NCBI GenBank assembly: GCA_944376235.1
Contig: CALWCA010000004.1
Span: forward strand, 171,774-235,773
Direction of reading: 5' to 3'
Source: an uncultured Clostridia bacterium
GTDB lineage: Bacteria > Bacillota > Clostridia > Oscillospirales > Feifaniaceae
Length of the DNA: 64,000 nucleotides
Shown: one piece after another, positions 53,592 to 63,853 of the stretch
Numbering within the stretch: the stretch's first letter is position 1
Layout of the letters: the number at the start of each line of letters is the position of its first letter
Translations under genes and position numbers: made by a program
The notes under the pieces: model-generated
Seen by the model: only the letters and a program-made list of their open reading frames with translations
What the model was told of the DNA's origin: nothing
The model's database searches: none

Positions 53592-54416
53592 TCACGGCCC
53601 CGTCTGCCCCGCAAAGAGCAGGTCATTCAAATCCCCAAAGGTATAGCCCATCTGCTCGTAGTTGTCAAGCAGCTCATCCAAAATCTCGGCGTTGGTGGAG
53701 GAGGTCGAGTGCAGCAGTACGATGGCCCCGTTGTGGATGCGCGGCAGCAGCTTGTCGAAGGCCTGCTGACGCGTGGGCTGATTGTCGGTGTACCAGTCGA
53801 CATAGGCAAGGCTCCAAAATACGGTCTTGTAGCCCAGGGCCTTGGCCATCTCCAGATTGCTCTGGCTGAACTTGCCCTGCGGCGGACGGTAAATCTTTGC
53901 CATGGGCTGCCCCACCACCTGCTCGTACAGCGCCTCAAGCTCCGAAAGCTCCTTCTCAAAGGAGGCCCTGTCGGCAATGCGGCTCATGTCGGGATGCGTG
54001 TTCGTGTGGTTGCCCACCGTGTGCCCCTCGGCCACCATCCGGCGCACCAGGTCGGGCTGCGTGGTGATGTAATTGCCTACCAGAAAAAAGGTCGCGGGGG
54101 CGCCGTGCGCCTTGAGCGCGTCTAAAATGGCCTCTGTGTTGCCGTTCTCAAAGCCGGCGTCAAAGGTCAGGTAGATCACGGGCTGGCTCGTGTCGCCGAC
54201 GTACCAGGCGTCGTAGCCGGCCAGAAACTCCGCCGTCGCGTTGCCGACCGGCGGCTCCCCCTCCTTTTGAAAGGAAAGCCCCCAGTTGTCTGCGGCGGCC
54301 GACGCGGCGGCCGTGCGCCTCTGGTAGCTCAGCGTGGCCAGCATGCCGCACAGGCAAAACAGCGCGCAGCACAGCGCCAGCACCCTGCGCCGCCGCCCGG
54401 TGAAAGAAAGCTGCAT
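53592..54416 (-). CDS. Polysaccharide deacetylase, PdaA-like
   Basis: A 274-residue NodB-domain enzyme with an N-terminal signal anchor (residues 10-30). Motif 1 is TFDAGFENGNT, motif 2 HTNTHPD (zinc His), motif 3 YRPPQGKFS, later SLAYVDWYTDNQP; these fit PdaA, which deacetylates N-acetylmuramic acid on the way to muramic delta-lactam in the spore cortex. ATG 54416 follows AAGAGGGGGG; an ATG at 54440 is also in frame. This suggests a spore-forming ancestry. The gene stands 46 bases after the activator pair on the same strand. Confidence 0.88.
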   Translation of the reverse strand: MQLSFTGRRRRVLALCCALFCLCGMLATLSYQRRTAAASAAADNWGLSFQKEGEPPVGNATAEFLAGYDAWYVGDTSQPVIYLTFDAGFENGNTEAILDALKAHGAPATFFLVGNYITTQPDLVRRMVAEGHTVGNHTNTHPDMSRIADRASFEKELSELEALYEQVVGQPMAKIYRPPQGKFSQSNLEMAKALGYKTVFWSLAYVDWYTDNQPTRQQAFDKLLPRIHNGAIVLLHSTSSTNAEILDELLDNYEQMGYTFGDLNDLLFAGQTGP

Positions 54417-54462
54417 GACAAAACCCCCCTCTTGCCACACCCATATGCAAAAGGGGGGAGGT

Positions 54463-55693
<1,231 letters not shown>

Positions 55694-55704
<11 letters not shown>

Positions 55705-58651
55705 GGGGTTCTCCTCTCTCCTCCAGCGCGGCAAGCAGGCTGCGCAGACGGATGCGCACCGCGCCCAGATTCGTAATCTCGTCAATCTTGATGCCGGTGT
55801 AGATCTTGCCCCCGGCCGTCACAATCGAACGCACCTCGTCGGTGGTGATGGCGTCAATCCCGCAGCCAAACGACACGAGCTGCACCAGCTCTACCCCCGG
55901 TGTCGCCGCCGCAAAGGCCGCCGCACGATACAGCCGCGCGTGATAGGTCCACTGGTTGAGCACCGCCACGGGCTGCGGCGGCGCAAGGTGAAAGACGCTG
56001 TCCTCGCTGACCACCACAAAGCCCAAAGAGGCCGCCAGCTCGTCGATGCCGTGGCTGATTTCGGGGTCGGCGTGGTAGGGCCGCCCCGCCAGAATCATCA
56101 CCCGGCGCCCCGTCTCCCGCGCAAAGGAAAGCGCCTTCTCCCCCTCGCGCGCCAGCTCCTCCTGAAAGGCCCGGTAGGCCTCAAACCCCCGCTTCACCGC
56201 CCGGTGCATGAGCGCCCCCGGCAGCGAAATGCCGCAGCGCGCAAACATGGCCCGCAGCTCCTTGGCAAGCTGGTGACGGCTGTTGAGATTGAGATAGGGA
56301 TACAAAAAGGTGGTCTGCCGCAGGTGCGGCATGTTGCCGTGCAGCAGCTCGGGATAGTAGGCCACCACGGGGCAGTTGTAGTGATTGTCCGAGCCCTTTT
56401 CCTCAAAATTGTAGGTCAGGCAGGGGCAGAAGATGAAGTCGGGCTTTTGCTCGAGCAGCTCCTCGATGTGCCCGTGCATGAGCTTGGCCGGGTAGCACAC
56501 CGTGTCAGACGGGATGGAGGACTGCCCCTTTTCGTAGGTCGCCCGCGTGGAGGGCGCCGACAGCACCACCGAAAAGCCAAGCTGCGAAAAGAGCGCGTGC
56601 CAGAGCGGCGCAAGCTCCCACGCCCCCAGCGCAAGCGGAATGCCGATGACGCCCCGCCTCCCCTCCTGCGGCTTGAGCCGCAGGAGACGCTCCCGCTTGA
56701 AGGCGTACAGGTTGGGAAGAGGCTGCGAGGACGCCTGCCCCAGCGCCCGCTCGCACCGGTTGCCCGAAATGCTGCGCCGCCCGTCGGCAAAGCGGATGAC
56801 GGTCAGCGCGCAGCGGTTGGCGCAGCCCTTGCACTGCGTGCTGGCCGATTGATAGGAAAAGCCCCCGAGGGCCTGCGCGTCAAGCAGCGTGTCACAGGGG
56901 TGGCGCAGGGCGTAGAGCGCCGCGCCCACCGCCCCCATCAGACCCGCCACGTCGGGCCGCAGCACCGGCTGCCCCAGCTCGCGCTCAAAGGCGCGCAGCA
57001 CCGCGTCGTTGAAAAAGGTGCCGCCCTGCGCCACCACATGGCGCCCCAGCACCGGCGGCGACCCCGCCCGGATCACCTTATACAGCGCGTTCTTCACCAC
57101 GCTGATCGAAAGCCCCGCCGAAATGTCGGCCAGGCTGGCCCCCTCCTTTTGCGCCTGCTTGACGCTCGAGTTCATAAAGACCGTGCACCGGCTGCCAAGG
57201 TCCACCGGCGCGCGGGCAAACAGCCCCTCCCTGGCAAAGTCCGCAACAGACAGCCCCATCGAGGTGGCAAAGGTCTCGAGAAAGGAGCCGCACCCCGAAG
57301 AGCAGGCCTCGTTGAGCGAAATGCCGTCGATGGCGCCGTCGCGGATGGTGAAGCACTTGATGTCCTGCCCGCCGATGTCGAGAATGAAGTCGACCTCGGG
57401 ACAGAAAAACTGCGCCGACAGCAGGTGCGCCATGGTCTCCACCAGCCCGCAGCCCACATGAAAGGCGTCGCGGATGAGCTGCTCGCCGTAGCCCGTCGCC
57501 GCGCTGCCGCAAATGCGCACACGGTCGCCAAAGGTCCGGTAGATGTCCTCGAGCTGCCCGCGCACCACCTCGATGGGGCTGCCGTGGTTGGACTGGTAGT
57601 CCGAATACAGCAGCTCGCCCTGCGGCGTCAGCAGCGCCAGCTTGGTGGTGGTGGAGCCGCAGTCGATGCCAAGATAGGCGTCGCCCCGGTAGTCCTGCGC
57701 GGCGCGCGGCAGGCAGGCCCGCGCGTGGCGGGCGCAAAATTCGTCGTATTCCTCCCGGCTGTCAAACAGGGGCGCAAGACGCGGCGTCTCGGCCGTGCCG
57801 GCCGCCTCCTGCAGCAGCTTGGTCAGCGTATCGCAGGTGAAAAGCTCCCGCTCCCCCTGCGCGCACAGCGCCGCCCCGATGGCCACCGCAAAACGGCTGT
57901 ACTCCGGGAAAATGGCGTCCTGCGGCGAGAGCCCCAGCGTCTGCACGAAACGCTCGCGCAGCCCCCGGCAGTAGTAAAGCGGGCCCCCGAGAAACATGAC
58001 GCGCCCCGAAATGGGCCGCCCCTGCGCAAGCCCCGTGATGGTCTGGTTGACAACGGCCTGGTAAATGCTGGCCGCCAGATCCTCCTTGCTCGCGCCCTGG
58101 TTGAGAAGCGGCTGAATGTCGCTCTTGGCAAACACCCCGCAGCGCGAGGCGATGGGGTAAAGCTGCCGGTGCGACAGGCTGAGCCGGTCAAGCTGCTCCA
58201 CCGTCACGCCCAGCAGCGTGGCCATCTGGTCGATAAAGGCGCCGGTGCCGCCGGCACAGGTGCCGTTCATGCGCTGGTCGGCCCCGCCCGTCAAAAACAG
58301 CACCTTGGCGTCCTCCCCGCCCAGCTCGATGACCACGTCGGTGTCGGGCGCAAGCTCCGAGACCGCCCGGCCGGTGGCAAAGACCTCCTGCACAAAGGGC
58401 AGCCCCGCCTGCTGCGACAGGCCCAGCCCCGCCGAGCCCGACAGCGCCGCCCGGAAGGGACGCTCCCCCAGACGGCCCTTCAGCTGCTCAAGCAGCAGCA
58501 GGACGGCCTCGCGCACCTTGGACAGATGGCGCTCGTAACGGCACCAGGTTACGCGGCCCTGCTCCACCAAAACCAGCTTGGCTGTGGTGGAGCCGAGGTC
58601 GATGCCCACGAGGGGGGTGGAATTTTGAATGGAAAGAACACAGTCGAGCAT
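55694..58651 (-). CDS. 2-hydroxyacyl-CoA dehydratase activator, two-ASKHA module
   Basis: A 985-residue protein with two BadF/BadG-type ATPase domains: the first opens with VGIDLGSTTAKLVLV (near 14), the second with YLGIDCGSTTTKLALL (near 330). Each has the cluster-type Cys motif (NGTCAGGTGAF and NEACSSGCGSFLE). After 620 comes the DUF2229-like part (CKGCANRCALTVIRF, SDTVCYPAKLMHGHIEE). Related activators transfer an electron to 2-hydroxyacyl-CoA dehydratases with ATP hydrolysis; the actual partner is unknown for this large type. ATG with GAGGTGTT upstream. It is the first part of a split pair. Confidence 0.9.
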
Positions 58652-59161
58652 GGCAACACCTCAGCAAAAAAAGACCCGGGAAAAGACGCCCGGGAGAAGT
58701 TGAGACAGGGCGGGCCGGAAATGAGACGGGGCCAGACCGGGCCGGGATGGGGTGAGACAGGACGGGAGCAAGGCAAGAGGGGCCGAGCCCAAAGAAAGAG
58801 GCCCCGGCCTGCCCGGGGAACAGCGGCGCCGGCGGGTATGGTATGGCGGGGCGGGGGCGGGGCTGGTGGAGCGGTGCGGCGGGCAGCCCACAGGGTGCGG
58901 TGCGCCGGCAGGGGCTCCAGAGGGCGCCCGGGGCACGTGCGGTGCGCCGGCAGCGCGCGGAGGGCCGGCCGAGTGCAGAGGGCGCGGGGGCCGGAGCGTC
59001 CCGCGCTGGCAGAAAGGGCTGCCAATATGAAAAAACAAAAGGATGGCATCGCAAGTCCATCCTCAAAGGAATTTTGTTTTAGCCGCTCCCATGTATATGA
59101 AACAGGGCGTCCGCTTAGCGCACAGATGTCTTTTTTGAAGGGAAATTTCTTTTACCTGTCA
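58652..59161 (-). other. Long leader region of the activator pair
   Basis: About 500 bases between a plausible promoter and the activator start, mostly GC-rich with no supported gene. A small CCCGGG/CCCGGG hairpin lies at 58675-58694. Repeated words GGTGCGCCGGCAG occur twice (58909-58960). Confidence 0.45.
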
Positions 59162-59190
59162 ATTATAACAGAAAATATACCGCTTTTCGA
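59162..59190 (-). promoter_or_regulatory. Extended -10 promoter for the activator pair
   Basis: Minus strand: TGTTATAAT (59170-59162), a perfect extended -10; -35 at 17 bases is only TCGAAA (59190-59185). Lies in a narrow AT-rich patch. Confidence 0.5.
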
Positions 59191-59374
59191 CTGACAAAAC
59201 GAGTTTTTTGCGAAAGATGCAATGGAAAATAACCGCAAGGTCTCTGCCCAAAGAGGATCGATATGGAGGGGCTGAGAAAAACAAAGGACATGGTGCGAAA
59301 GGTGCGGCGAGAGGAAAGGGGGCAGGGAAAGGGCCAGCATGGCGGGAGGAGGGGATAAGAGATGGCGGAGAGGC

Positions 59375-59525
59375 AGGGGGCCGGTGCAGGTGTGGGGTGC
59401 GGTGCGGGTGTGGGGTGCGGTGCGGGTGCGGGGGCCGGTGCAGCGCAGGGGTGCGGTGCGGGTGCGGGGGTGCGGTGCAGGTGTGGGGGTGCGTGTGCGG
59501 GTGCGGGGGCCGGTGCAGCGCAGGG
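59375..59525. repeat. GC minisatellite of GGTGCGGTGCGGGTG-type units
   Basis: Many overlapping copies of GGTGCGGTGCGGGTG and GGTGCAGGTGTGGGGGTG; the longer unit GCGGGGGCCGGTGCAGCGC recurs at about 59428 and 59501. Non-coding. Confidence 0.8.
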
Positions 59526-59543
59526 CAGGCTTTGCCTGCCTGG

Positions 59544-59592
59544 CGTCAGGGTGCGGGGGACGCCGCTCCAAAGCGTCCCCCGCACCCTGACG
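59544..59592. repeat. 19-bp perfect hairpin
   Basis: CGTCAGGGTGCGGGGGACG (59544-59562), loop of 11, exact complement (59574-59592). Sits between the minisatellite and the CDF terminator. Confidence 0.75.
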
Positions 59593-59683
59593 GGAGCGCC
59601 CGCCAGGGTGCGGCGCTGCCCCGGCCCCCGGCGGTGCGGCGGGACGCCGGAAAAAGGGAGGGCGCGGATGCGCCAAGCCGCAC

Positions 59684-59718
59684 AAAAAAAGGGACGGCGC
59701 ATGCAAAGCGCCAGTCCC
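59684..59718 (-). terminator. Terminator of the CDF transporter gene
   Basis: On the minus strand GGGACTGGCGC, loop, GCGCCGTCCC, then seven T (59690-59684). Confidence 0.8.
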
Positions 59719-59754
59719 TCCCGCCCGTTGACGGGGCTTGCCCCTGTCCGGGCG

Positions 59755-60927
59755 TTATTTGCCAAGGTAGTCCTTGTCGATGGTCAGCACGGCGTAATAC
59801 CCGCCCTCCCAGGCCGACACGCCCTCCTCGACGGCGCGGCGCAGCTCGTCGTCGCTCATGGGGAGGTCGAAGGGGGCCACCACGTCAAAAATCAGGTTGG
59901 TGTGGGTGGGGCCTGTGACGACCCGGAAGTCGTGGATGGTCAGGCGGGGGTCGATGCTGCGCACCAGCCCCGCCGTGCGCAGACGCAGCTCGTCGATGCG
60001 GGCGTCGCCCACCAGGATGGGGTCCATGTGGATGATGGCCGCGCAGCCCAGCTCACGCGAGAGCTGCTTTTCGATGTTGTCTATCATGTCGTGCGTCACC
60101 AGGATGTCCTCGGCGGCAGAGACCTCGACATGCAGCGATATCATGCGCCGCCCCGGCCCGTAGTCGTGGATCACCAGGTCGTGCAGCCCCAGCACCTGCT
60201 CGTGCGACAGCACCAGCTCCGCCACCCGCCGCACAAATTCGGGCTCCGGCGGCTGCCCCAGCAGAGGCTGCAGCGTCTCCCTGGCCGCCCGCACGCCCGC
60301 AAGCAGGATAAAACAGGCCACCAGAAGCCCGCAGGCCCCGTCGGCGTTGATGTGGAAAAACCGGTAGACCAGCATCGAGAGCAGCACCACCGTGGTGGCC
60401 ACGCTGTCGCTCAGCGAGTCGAGGCTGGTGGCGCGCATGGCGGGCGAGGCCACCTTGTCCGCCGCGTAACGGTTGTACGACGCCATGTAGAGCTTGACGG
60501 CAATCGACGCCGCCAAAATGCCCGCCACCAGCAGGCTGAACTCCGGCGCCTCGGGGTGCAGCAGCTTGTCAAAGGAGGTCTTGGCCAGCTCCACCCCCAT
60601 CAGCAGGATGGCAAGCGACACCACAAAGCCGGCGATGTACTCCATGCGCCCGTGCCCGAAGGGGTGGTCGGGGTCGGGCTTCTTTCCCGCCAGACGAAAG
60701 CCCGCCAGCGTGATGATGGAGGAGCCGGCGTCCGACAGGTTGTTGAAGGCGTCGGCCGTGATGGCGATGGAGCCCGACAAAAGCCCCGCAAACAGCTTGC
60801 CGCAAAAAAGCAGGACATTGAGAAAAATGCCAAGCAGGCTGCACAGCGTGCCGTATTTCTCCCGGACGGCGGGGGAGGAGGTGTCCTCGCTGTTTGGGAT
60901 CAGGCGTCTGACAAGATAGGAAAACAC
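59755..60927 (-). CDS. Cation diffusion facilitator (CDF) transporter
   Basis: A 390-residue CDF exporter of divalent metal ions. Six predicted helices with metal-site segments ADAFNNLSDAGSSI (helix 2) and SLDSLSDSVATT (helix 5), the HPFGHGRMEYIAGF loop, and a cytoplasmic C-domain (about 205-390) with dimerisation and extra ACT-like part longer than usual. Start chosen at GTG 60927 with AAAAGGAG 12 bases upstream. The frame stays open into a 27-base repeat array as far as 61164, but no ribosome site lies there and it enters the upstream terminator. Metal not known. Confidence 0.92.
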   Translation of the reverse strand: MFSYLVRRLIPNSEDTSSPAVREKYGTLCSLLGIFLNVLLFCGKLFAGLLSGSIAITADAFNNLSDAGSSIITLAGFRLAGKKPDPDHPFGHGRMEYIAGFVVSLAILLMGVELAKTSFDKLLHPEAPEFSLLVAGILAASIAVKLYMASYNRYAADKVASPAMRATSLDSLSDSVATTVVLLSMLVYRFFHINADGACGLLVACFILLAGVRAARETLQPLLGQPPEPEFVRRVAELVLSHEQVLGLHDLVIHDYGPGRRMISLHVEVSAAEDILVTHDMIDNIEKQLSRELGCAAIIHMDPILVGDARIDELRLRTAGLVRSIDPRLTIHDFRVVTGPTHTNLIFDVVAPFDLPMSDDELRRAVEEGVSAWEGGYYAVLTIDKDYLGK

Positions 60928-60991
60928 GGGTGAGAGCAGCTCCTTTTGAAAAAAGTCGGGGCAAAGGGGGTGGCAGCAGGGGGGCAACACC

Positions 60992-61141
60992 AGAGGGCGC
61001 GGCGCGGCGGGAAGCCCAGAGGGCGCGGCGCGGCGGGAAGGCGCAGAGGGCGCGGCGCGGCGGGAAGGCGCAGAGGGCGCGGCGCGGCGGGAAGGCGCAG
61101 AGGGTGCGGCGCGGCGGGAAGGCGTAGAGGGTGCGGCGCGG
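60992..61141. repeat. 27-base tandem repeat array upstream of the CDF gene
   Basis: Five and a half copies of a unit made of AGAGGGCGCGGCGCG followed by GCGGGAAGGCGC: 60992-61017 (26 bases), 61018-61044, 61045-61071, 61072-61098, 61099-61125 and 61126-61141. Copies 2-4 are identical; copies 5-6 share a C to T change. On the minus strand it would read RRAAPSAPS in the CDF frame. Confidence 0.95.
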
Positions 61142-61142
61142 A

Positions 61143-61173
61143 GAAAACGCCACCCGCTTGGCACGGGTGGCGT
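61143..61173 (-). terminator. Terminator of the GntR regulator
   Basis: ACGCCACCCG/CGGGTGGCGT (61147-61156, 61164-61173) followed on the minus strand by TTTTCTC. Confidence 0.75.
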
Positions 61174-61208
61174 CGCAATGCCTTTCTAAAGGGGCCCCCT
61201 GCGCGGCC

Positions 61209-61886
61209 TTACACGTCGCTCAGACGCTGCAGGTTGTGAAATACCCGGTTGGTGTGGTCAACGGCCAGGTGGCTGGCCAGCTCGGCGTCGCCCGACGCGA
61301 TGGCGGCCAGCAGCTTGCGGTGCTCCTCCAGCATGAGCGTGGGACGTCCCGGATTGTTGAGAGACTTGTGGCGCGCCATCTTGAGAAAATTGTGAAAATT
61401 GCTCATCATGGAGCGCAAAGGACGGTTCTTGCCCGCACGGCAGATGATGTCGTGAAACCGGGAGTCCAGCTCCAGCACCTTGTTGATGTCGTCCTTGTTG
61501 ACGTAAAACTCCGTAAGATTGACCGTCTCCTCCAGATCGGTGAGCTCCTCGGGCGTGATGCGCTCTGCGGCAAGCCGCGCCGCCAGACCGTCAAGCGTCA
61601 GCTTGATGGTGTAGATGTCGTTGACATCCTGCTCGCTGATGCCCAGCACAACGGCTCCCTTGTTGGGGATGCACTCCACCAGTCCCTCCAGCTCGAGCTG
61701 ACACAACGCTTCGCGCAAGGGTGTGCGGCTGACGCCAAACTCCTCGCACAAATCCTTTTCGGTCAGATTGGTGCCGGAAGGATACTTCCCGTTCAGGATA
61801 TCCTGCTCAAGCGACTGAAACACACGATTGCGCAGGTTGAGCTTTGCATTTCTGGATTCCGTTCTGTTTGGCATTCCGATAAACAT
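61209..61886 (-). CDS. GntR-family regulator, FCD (FadR-type) subfamily
   Basis: A 225-residue repressor-type protein: winged helix-turn-helix (residues 18-85, LTEKDLCEEFGVSRTPLREALCQLELEGLV) and an FCD effector domain (about 95-215) with the usual metal/ligand residues Asp in LELDSRFHDIICR, His in HNFLKMARH and the final HLAVDHTNRVFHN. ATG 61886 has AAAGGAAC upstream; ATG 61874 is an alternative. FCD regulators answer to organic acids. A TGTATACA palindrome lies about 80 bases before the start. The target could be the GldA-like gene further upstream. Confidence 0.9.
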   Translation of the reverse strand: MFIGMPNRTESRNAKLNLRNRVFQSLEQDILNGKYPSGTNLTEKDLCEEFGVSRTPLREALCQLELEGLVECIPNKGAVVLGISEQDVNDIYTIKLTLDGLAARLAAERITPEELTDLEETVNLTEFYVNKDDINKVLELDSRFHDIICRAGKNRPLRSMMSNFHNFLKMARHKSLNNPGRPTLMLEEHRKLLAAIASGDAELASHLAVDHTNRVFHNLQRLSDV

Positions 61887-61963
61887 GGCGTCGTTCCTTT
61901 CTAACCTGCCGCAGACATGCGCAGGGGCATGCGCCGGCAAGTTGTATGAGTTCATGGGGAAAT

Positions 61964-61971
61964 TGTATACA
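61964..61971. promoter_or_regulatory. Candidate GntR operator TGTATACA
   Basis: A perfect 8-base palindrome inside ATTGTATACACAT, in the short AT-rich promoter area of the regulator gene. GntR/FCD proteins commonly bind T.GTATAC.A-like dyads, so autoregulation is likely but unproven. Confidence 0.4.
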
Positions 61972-62009
61972 CATATCCTATAATCCCATTGTAACCCATT
62001 CCGGCACAT

Positions 62010-62521
62010 TTCACAAGAGCAAAATGAAAGAAAAACGCACGATTTTTCGTTTTCCCACAGGCCCCGCCCTGCAGGGTGAGGCCTGACGGGCTTCCTGTGG
62101 GGCAGGGTGCGTCAGGGCGGCTGCAGGGGGGGACGGCGCGCCCGAGGGGTGGAGCGCGGCAGGAACATTTTGCCCGGAGCGGGGTGCATCCCCTGCGGCG
62201 GACGGACGCTGGAGACCTGCCCCGCTTCGGGGGTGCGGCGCACCTTTATTCGGGAGAAAAAGGGAAGGCATGGCCCATGGGGAAGGGGCGGCGCAGGCAA
62301 AAGGATGGCCCGGAGAAAGCGAGGGCCCTTGCGGGGGCGAAAGAGGCCCCAGCCTGGGAGCAGGCCCTCCTCCGGGGTGCCGGGCCTTTTGCTTTGAGGG
62401 GGGCGGCACGCAGGACAGGGGGCCGCTTGAAGAAAAGCCCCCCCTGAGGAGGGCAGGGCCGGCAGAGGCCACGCAGCCCGCAGGGAGACGGGTGGCTTGG
62501 AAAGGGGAAGCGGCAAAGCAG
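62010..62521. other. GC-rich spacer, no gene seen
   Basis: About 500 bases between two minus-strand genes. No ORF with a ribosome site, no clear repeat; several short GC hairpins only. Confidence 0.4.
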
Positions 62522-62565
62522 GCGGGCCGGCGGGGGAGCCTTCCCCCGCCGGCCCGCGTCTTTTT
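62522..62565. terminator. 16-bp GC hairpin near the end of the GldA-like gene
   Basis: GCGGGCCGGCGGGGGA (62522-62537), loop GCCT, exact complement (62542-62557), with GTCTTTTTT on the plus-strand side. It follows the minus-strand gene, but the T-run is on the other strand. Confidence 0.55.
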
Positions 62566-62608
62566 TGCTTTGTGATCTGCGCCCCTTTTTTTTCTGCCTT
62601 GCGCCCTG

Positions 62609-63679
62609 TTACAGCTCTTCCACGGCCGTGATGGCGGCGCGCAGCATGTCGCCCGTGACGGGATAGGGCAGATACTCCATGTCGCTGCTCGAGAGCGCCT
62701 TTTCAATGGCGGGCGCGAGCAGGGCGTCGTCATTGGGCAGGCCGAAGTCAGCCAGCGTCACCGGCGTGCCCATTCCCTTGAGAAAGTCGCGCAGCACCGT
62801 CGCCTGCCCCAGGTCCCCGTCCAGCATGAGCTGCACAAGCACCCCGTAGGCCACAATGTCGCCGTGCAGGAAGTTCTTTTCCACTTCGGGGATGACCGAC
62901 AGCCCGTAGCACACCGAGTGGGCCACCGCGCCGTTGTAACGCTCCTCCACCAGCAGCGACACAAGCCCCGTCGTCACCACGTTGGCCAGCACCGCCTCGC
63001 GCAGCGCCGGTGTGTCGGCGTCTTTTTTGCAGTCGTCGAGCGCCTGCTGCCCGCAGGTCAGCAACGGCCCGTAGCACAGGTTGCTGATCTCCCGGCCCAG
63101 CGCCGAGGAGTGCTCAAGCGCATCCTCCCTCGACGAAAAACAGCACTCAAAATGCTTGGCCACCGTGTCGCCCATCCCCGCGCGCAGATAACGGTCGGGA
63201 GCCTGCGCCAAAATGCCCGTGTGAATAAAGCAGTGCGCCGGAGGCCCGTCAAAATGAATGGTGCGGTCGTGCGTGTGGTCGGCGTGGTAGACCACCGACA
63301 GCGCCGTCGTCCCGGCGCAGGTCGACGCCGTGGTGGGCAGCGTGATGACCGGCAGCCCTGCCTTGCTGGCCACCCCCTTGGCCGTGTCCACCGCCTTGCC
63401 CCCGCCCATGCCGACAACGACGTCAATCCCCAGACTGCCGCACTCTTCGGCCAGCTCGTCGATGCGCGCAAGGGTGCACTCCCCGCCGTGCCAGCGCTCG
63501 GCCGCCAGCGTGAGCCCACTGCCCTCGATGGCCTTCAAAAAGGCCGGCTTTGCTTTCTCCATGGCGGTCTTTCCGCCAATCAGCAGCAGACGGCTGCCCA
63601 GCTTCTCGCAGACGGCCGGAATGGCGTCGTACGCGTCTTCCCCAATGGTGTAGGGGCAGAATGTGACATGGTTTGGCAT
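62609..63679 (-). CDS. Iron-containing alcohol dehydrogenase, glycerol dehydrogenase-like
   Basis: A 356-residue NAD(P)-dependent dehydrogenase of the GldA/YbdH group. NAD-binding VVGMGGGKAVDTAKGVA (near 90), TLPTTASTCAGTTALSV, and metal ligands Asp in AGMGDTVAKHFE, His in AVAHSVCYGLS and His in FLHGDIVAYG. ATG with CAGGAGGGAA upstream. Substrate may be glycerol or a 2-hydroxy/oxo acid; the E. coli relative YbdH reduces 2-oxo acids. It lies behind a GntR/FCD regulator gene on the same strand. Confidence 0.9.
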   Translation of the reverse strand: MPNHVTFCPYTIGEDAYDAIPAVCEKLGSRLLLIGGKTAMEKAKPAFLKAIEGSGLTLAAERWHGGECTLARIDELAEECGSLGIDVVVGMGGGKAVDTAKGVASKAGLPVITLPTTASTCAGTTALSVVYHADHTHDRTIHFDGPPAHCFIHTGILAQAPDRYLRAGMGDTVAKHFECCFSSREDALEHSSALGREISNLCYGPLLTCGQQALDDCKKDADTPALREAVLANVVTTGLVSLLVEERYNGAVAHSVCYGLSVIPEVEKNFLHGDIVAYGVLVQLMLDGDLGQATVLRDFLKGMGTPVTLADFGLPNDDALLAPAIEKALSSSDMEYLPYPVTGDMLRAAITAVEEL

Positions 63680-63853
63680 GGGGTTCCCTCCTGTTTGTGT
63701 AAAGTTGTGTCAATAAAACCGTATGACAATGTGAAAATCAAGCGTGTGCCGGCGCCGCAGAGCTCCCTGCCCAAGACGCCGCCCATCGTCCGCCGGGACA
63801 AGCGTTTCGCATTCGGTTTCATTCAAAAATCATCCTTGGGCCTATTTATATCA

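Noticed and set aside
60992..61141. CRISPR array
   Set aside because: The 27-base units are directly adjacent with no spacers and no cas genes nearby; it is a tandem repeat.
61142..61164. GTG 61164 as CDF start, adding a repeat-encoded N-terminus
   Set aside because: The codon lies inside the terminator of the upstream gene and has no ribosome site; GTG 60927 has AAAAGGAG and fits the family start.
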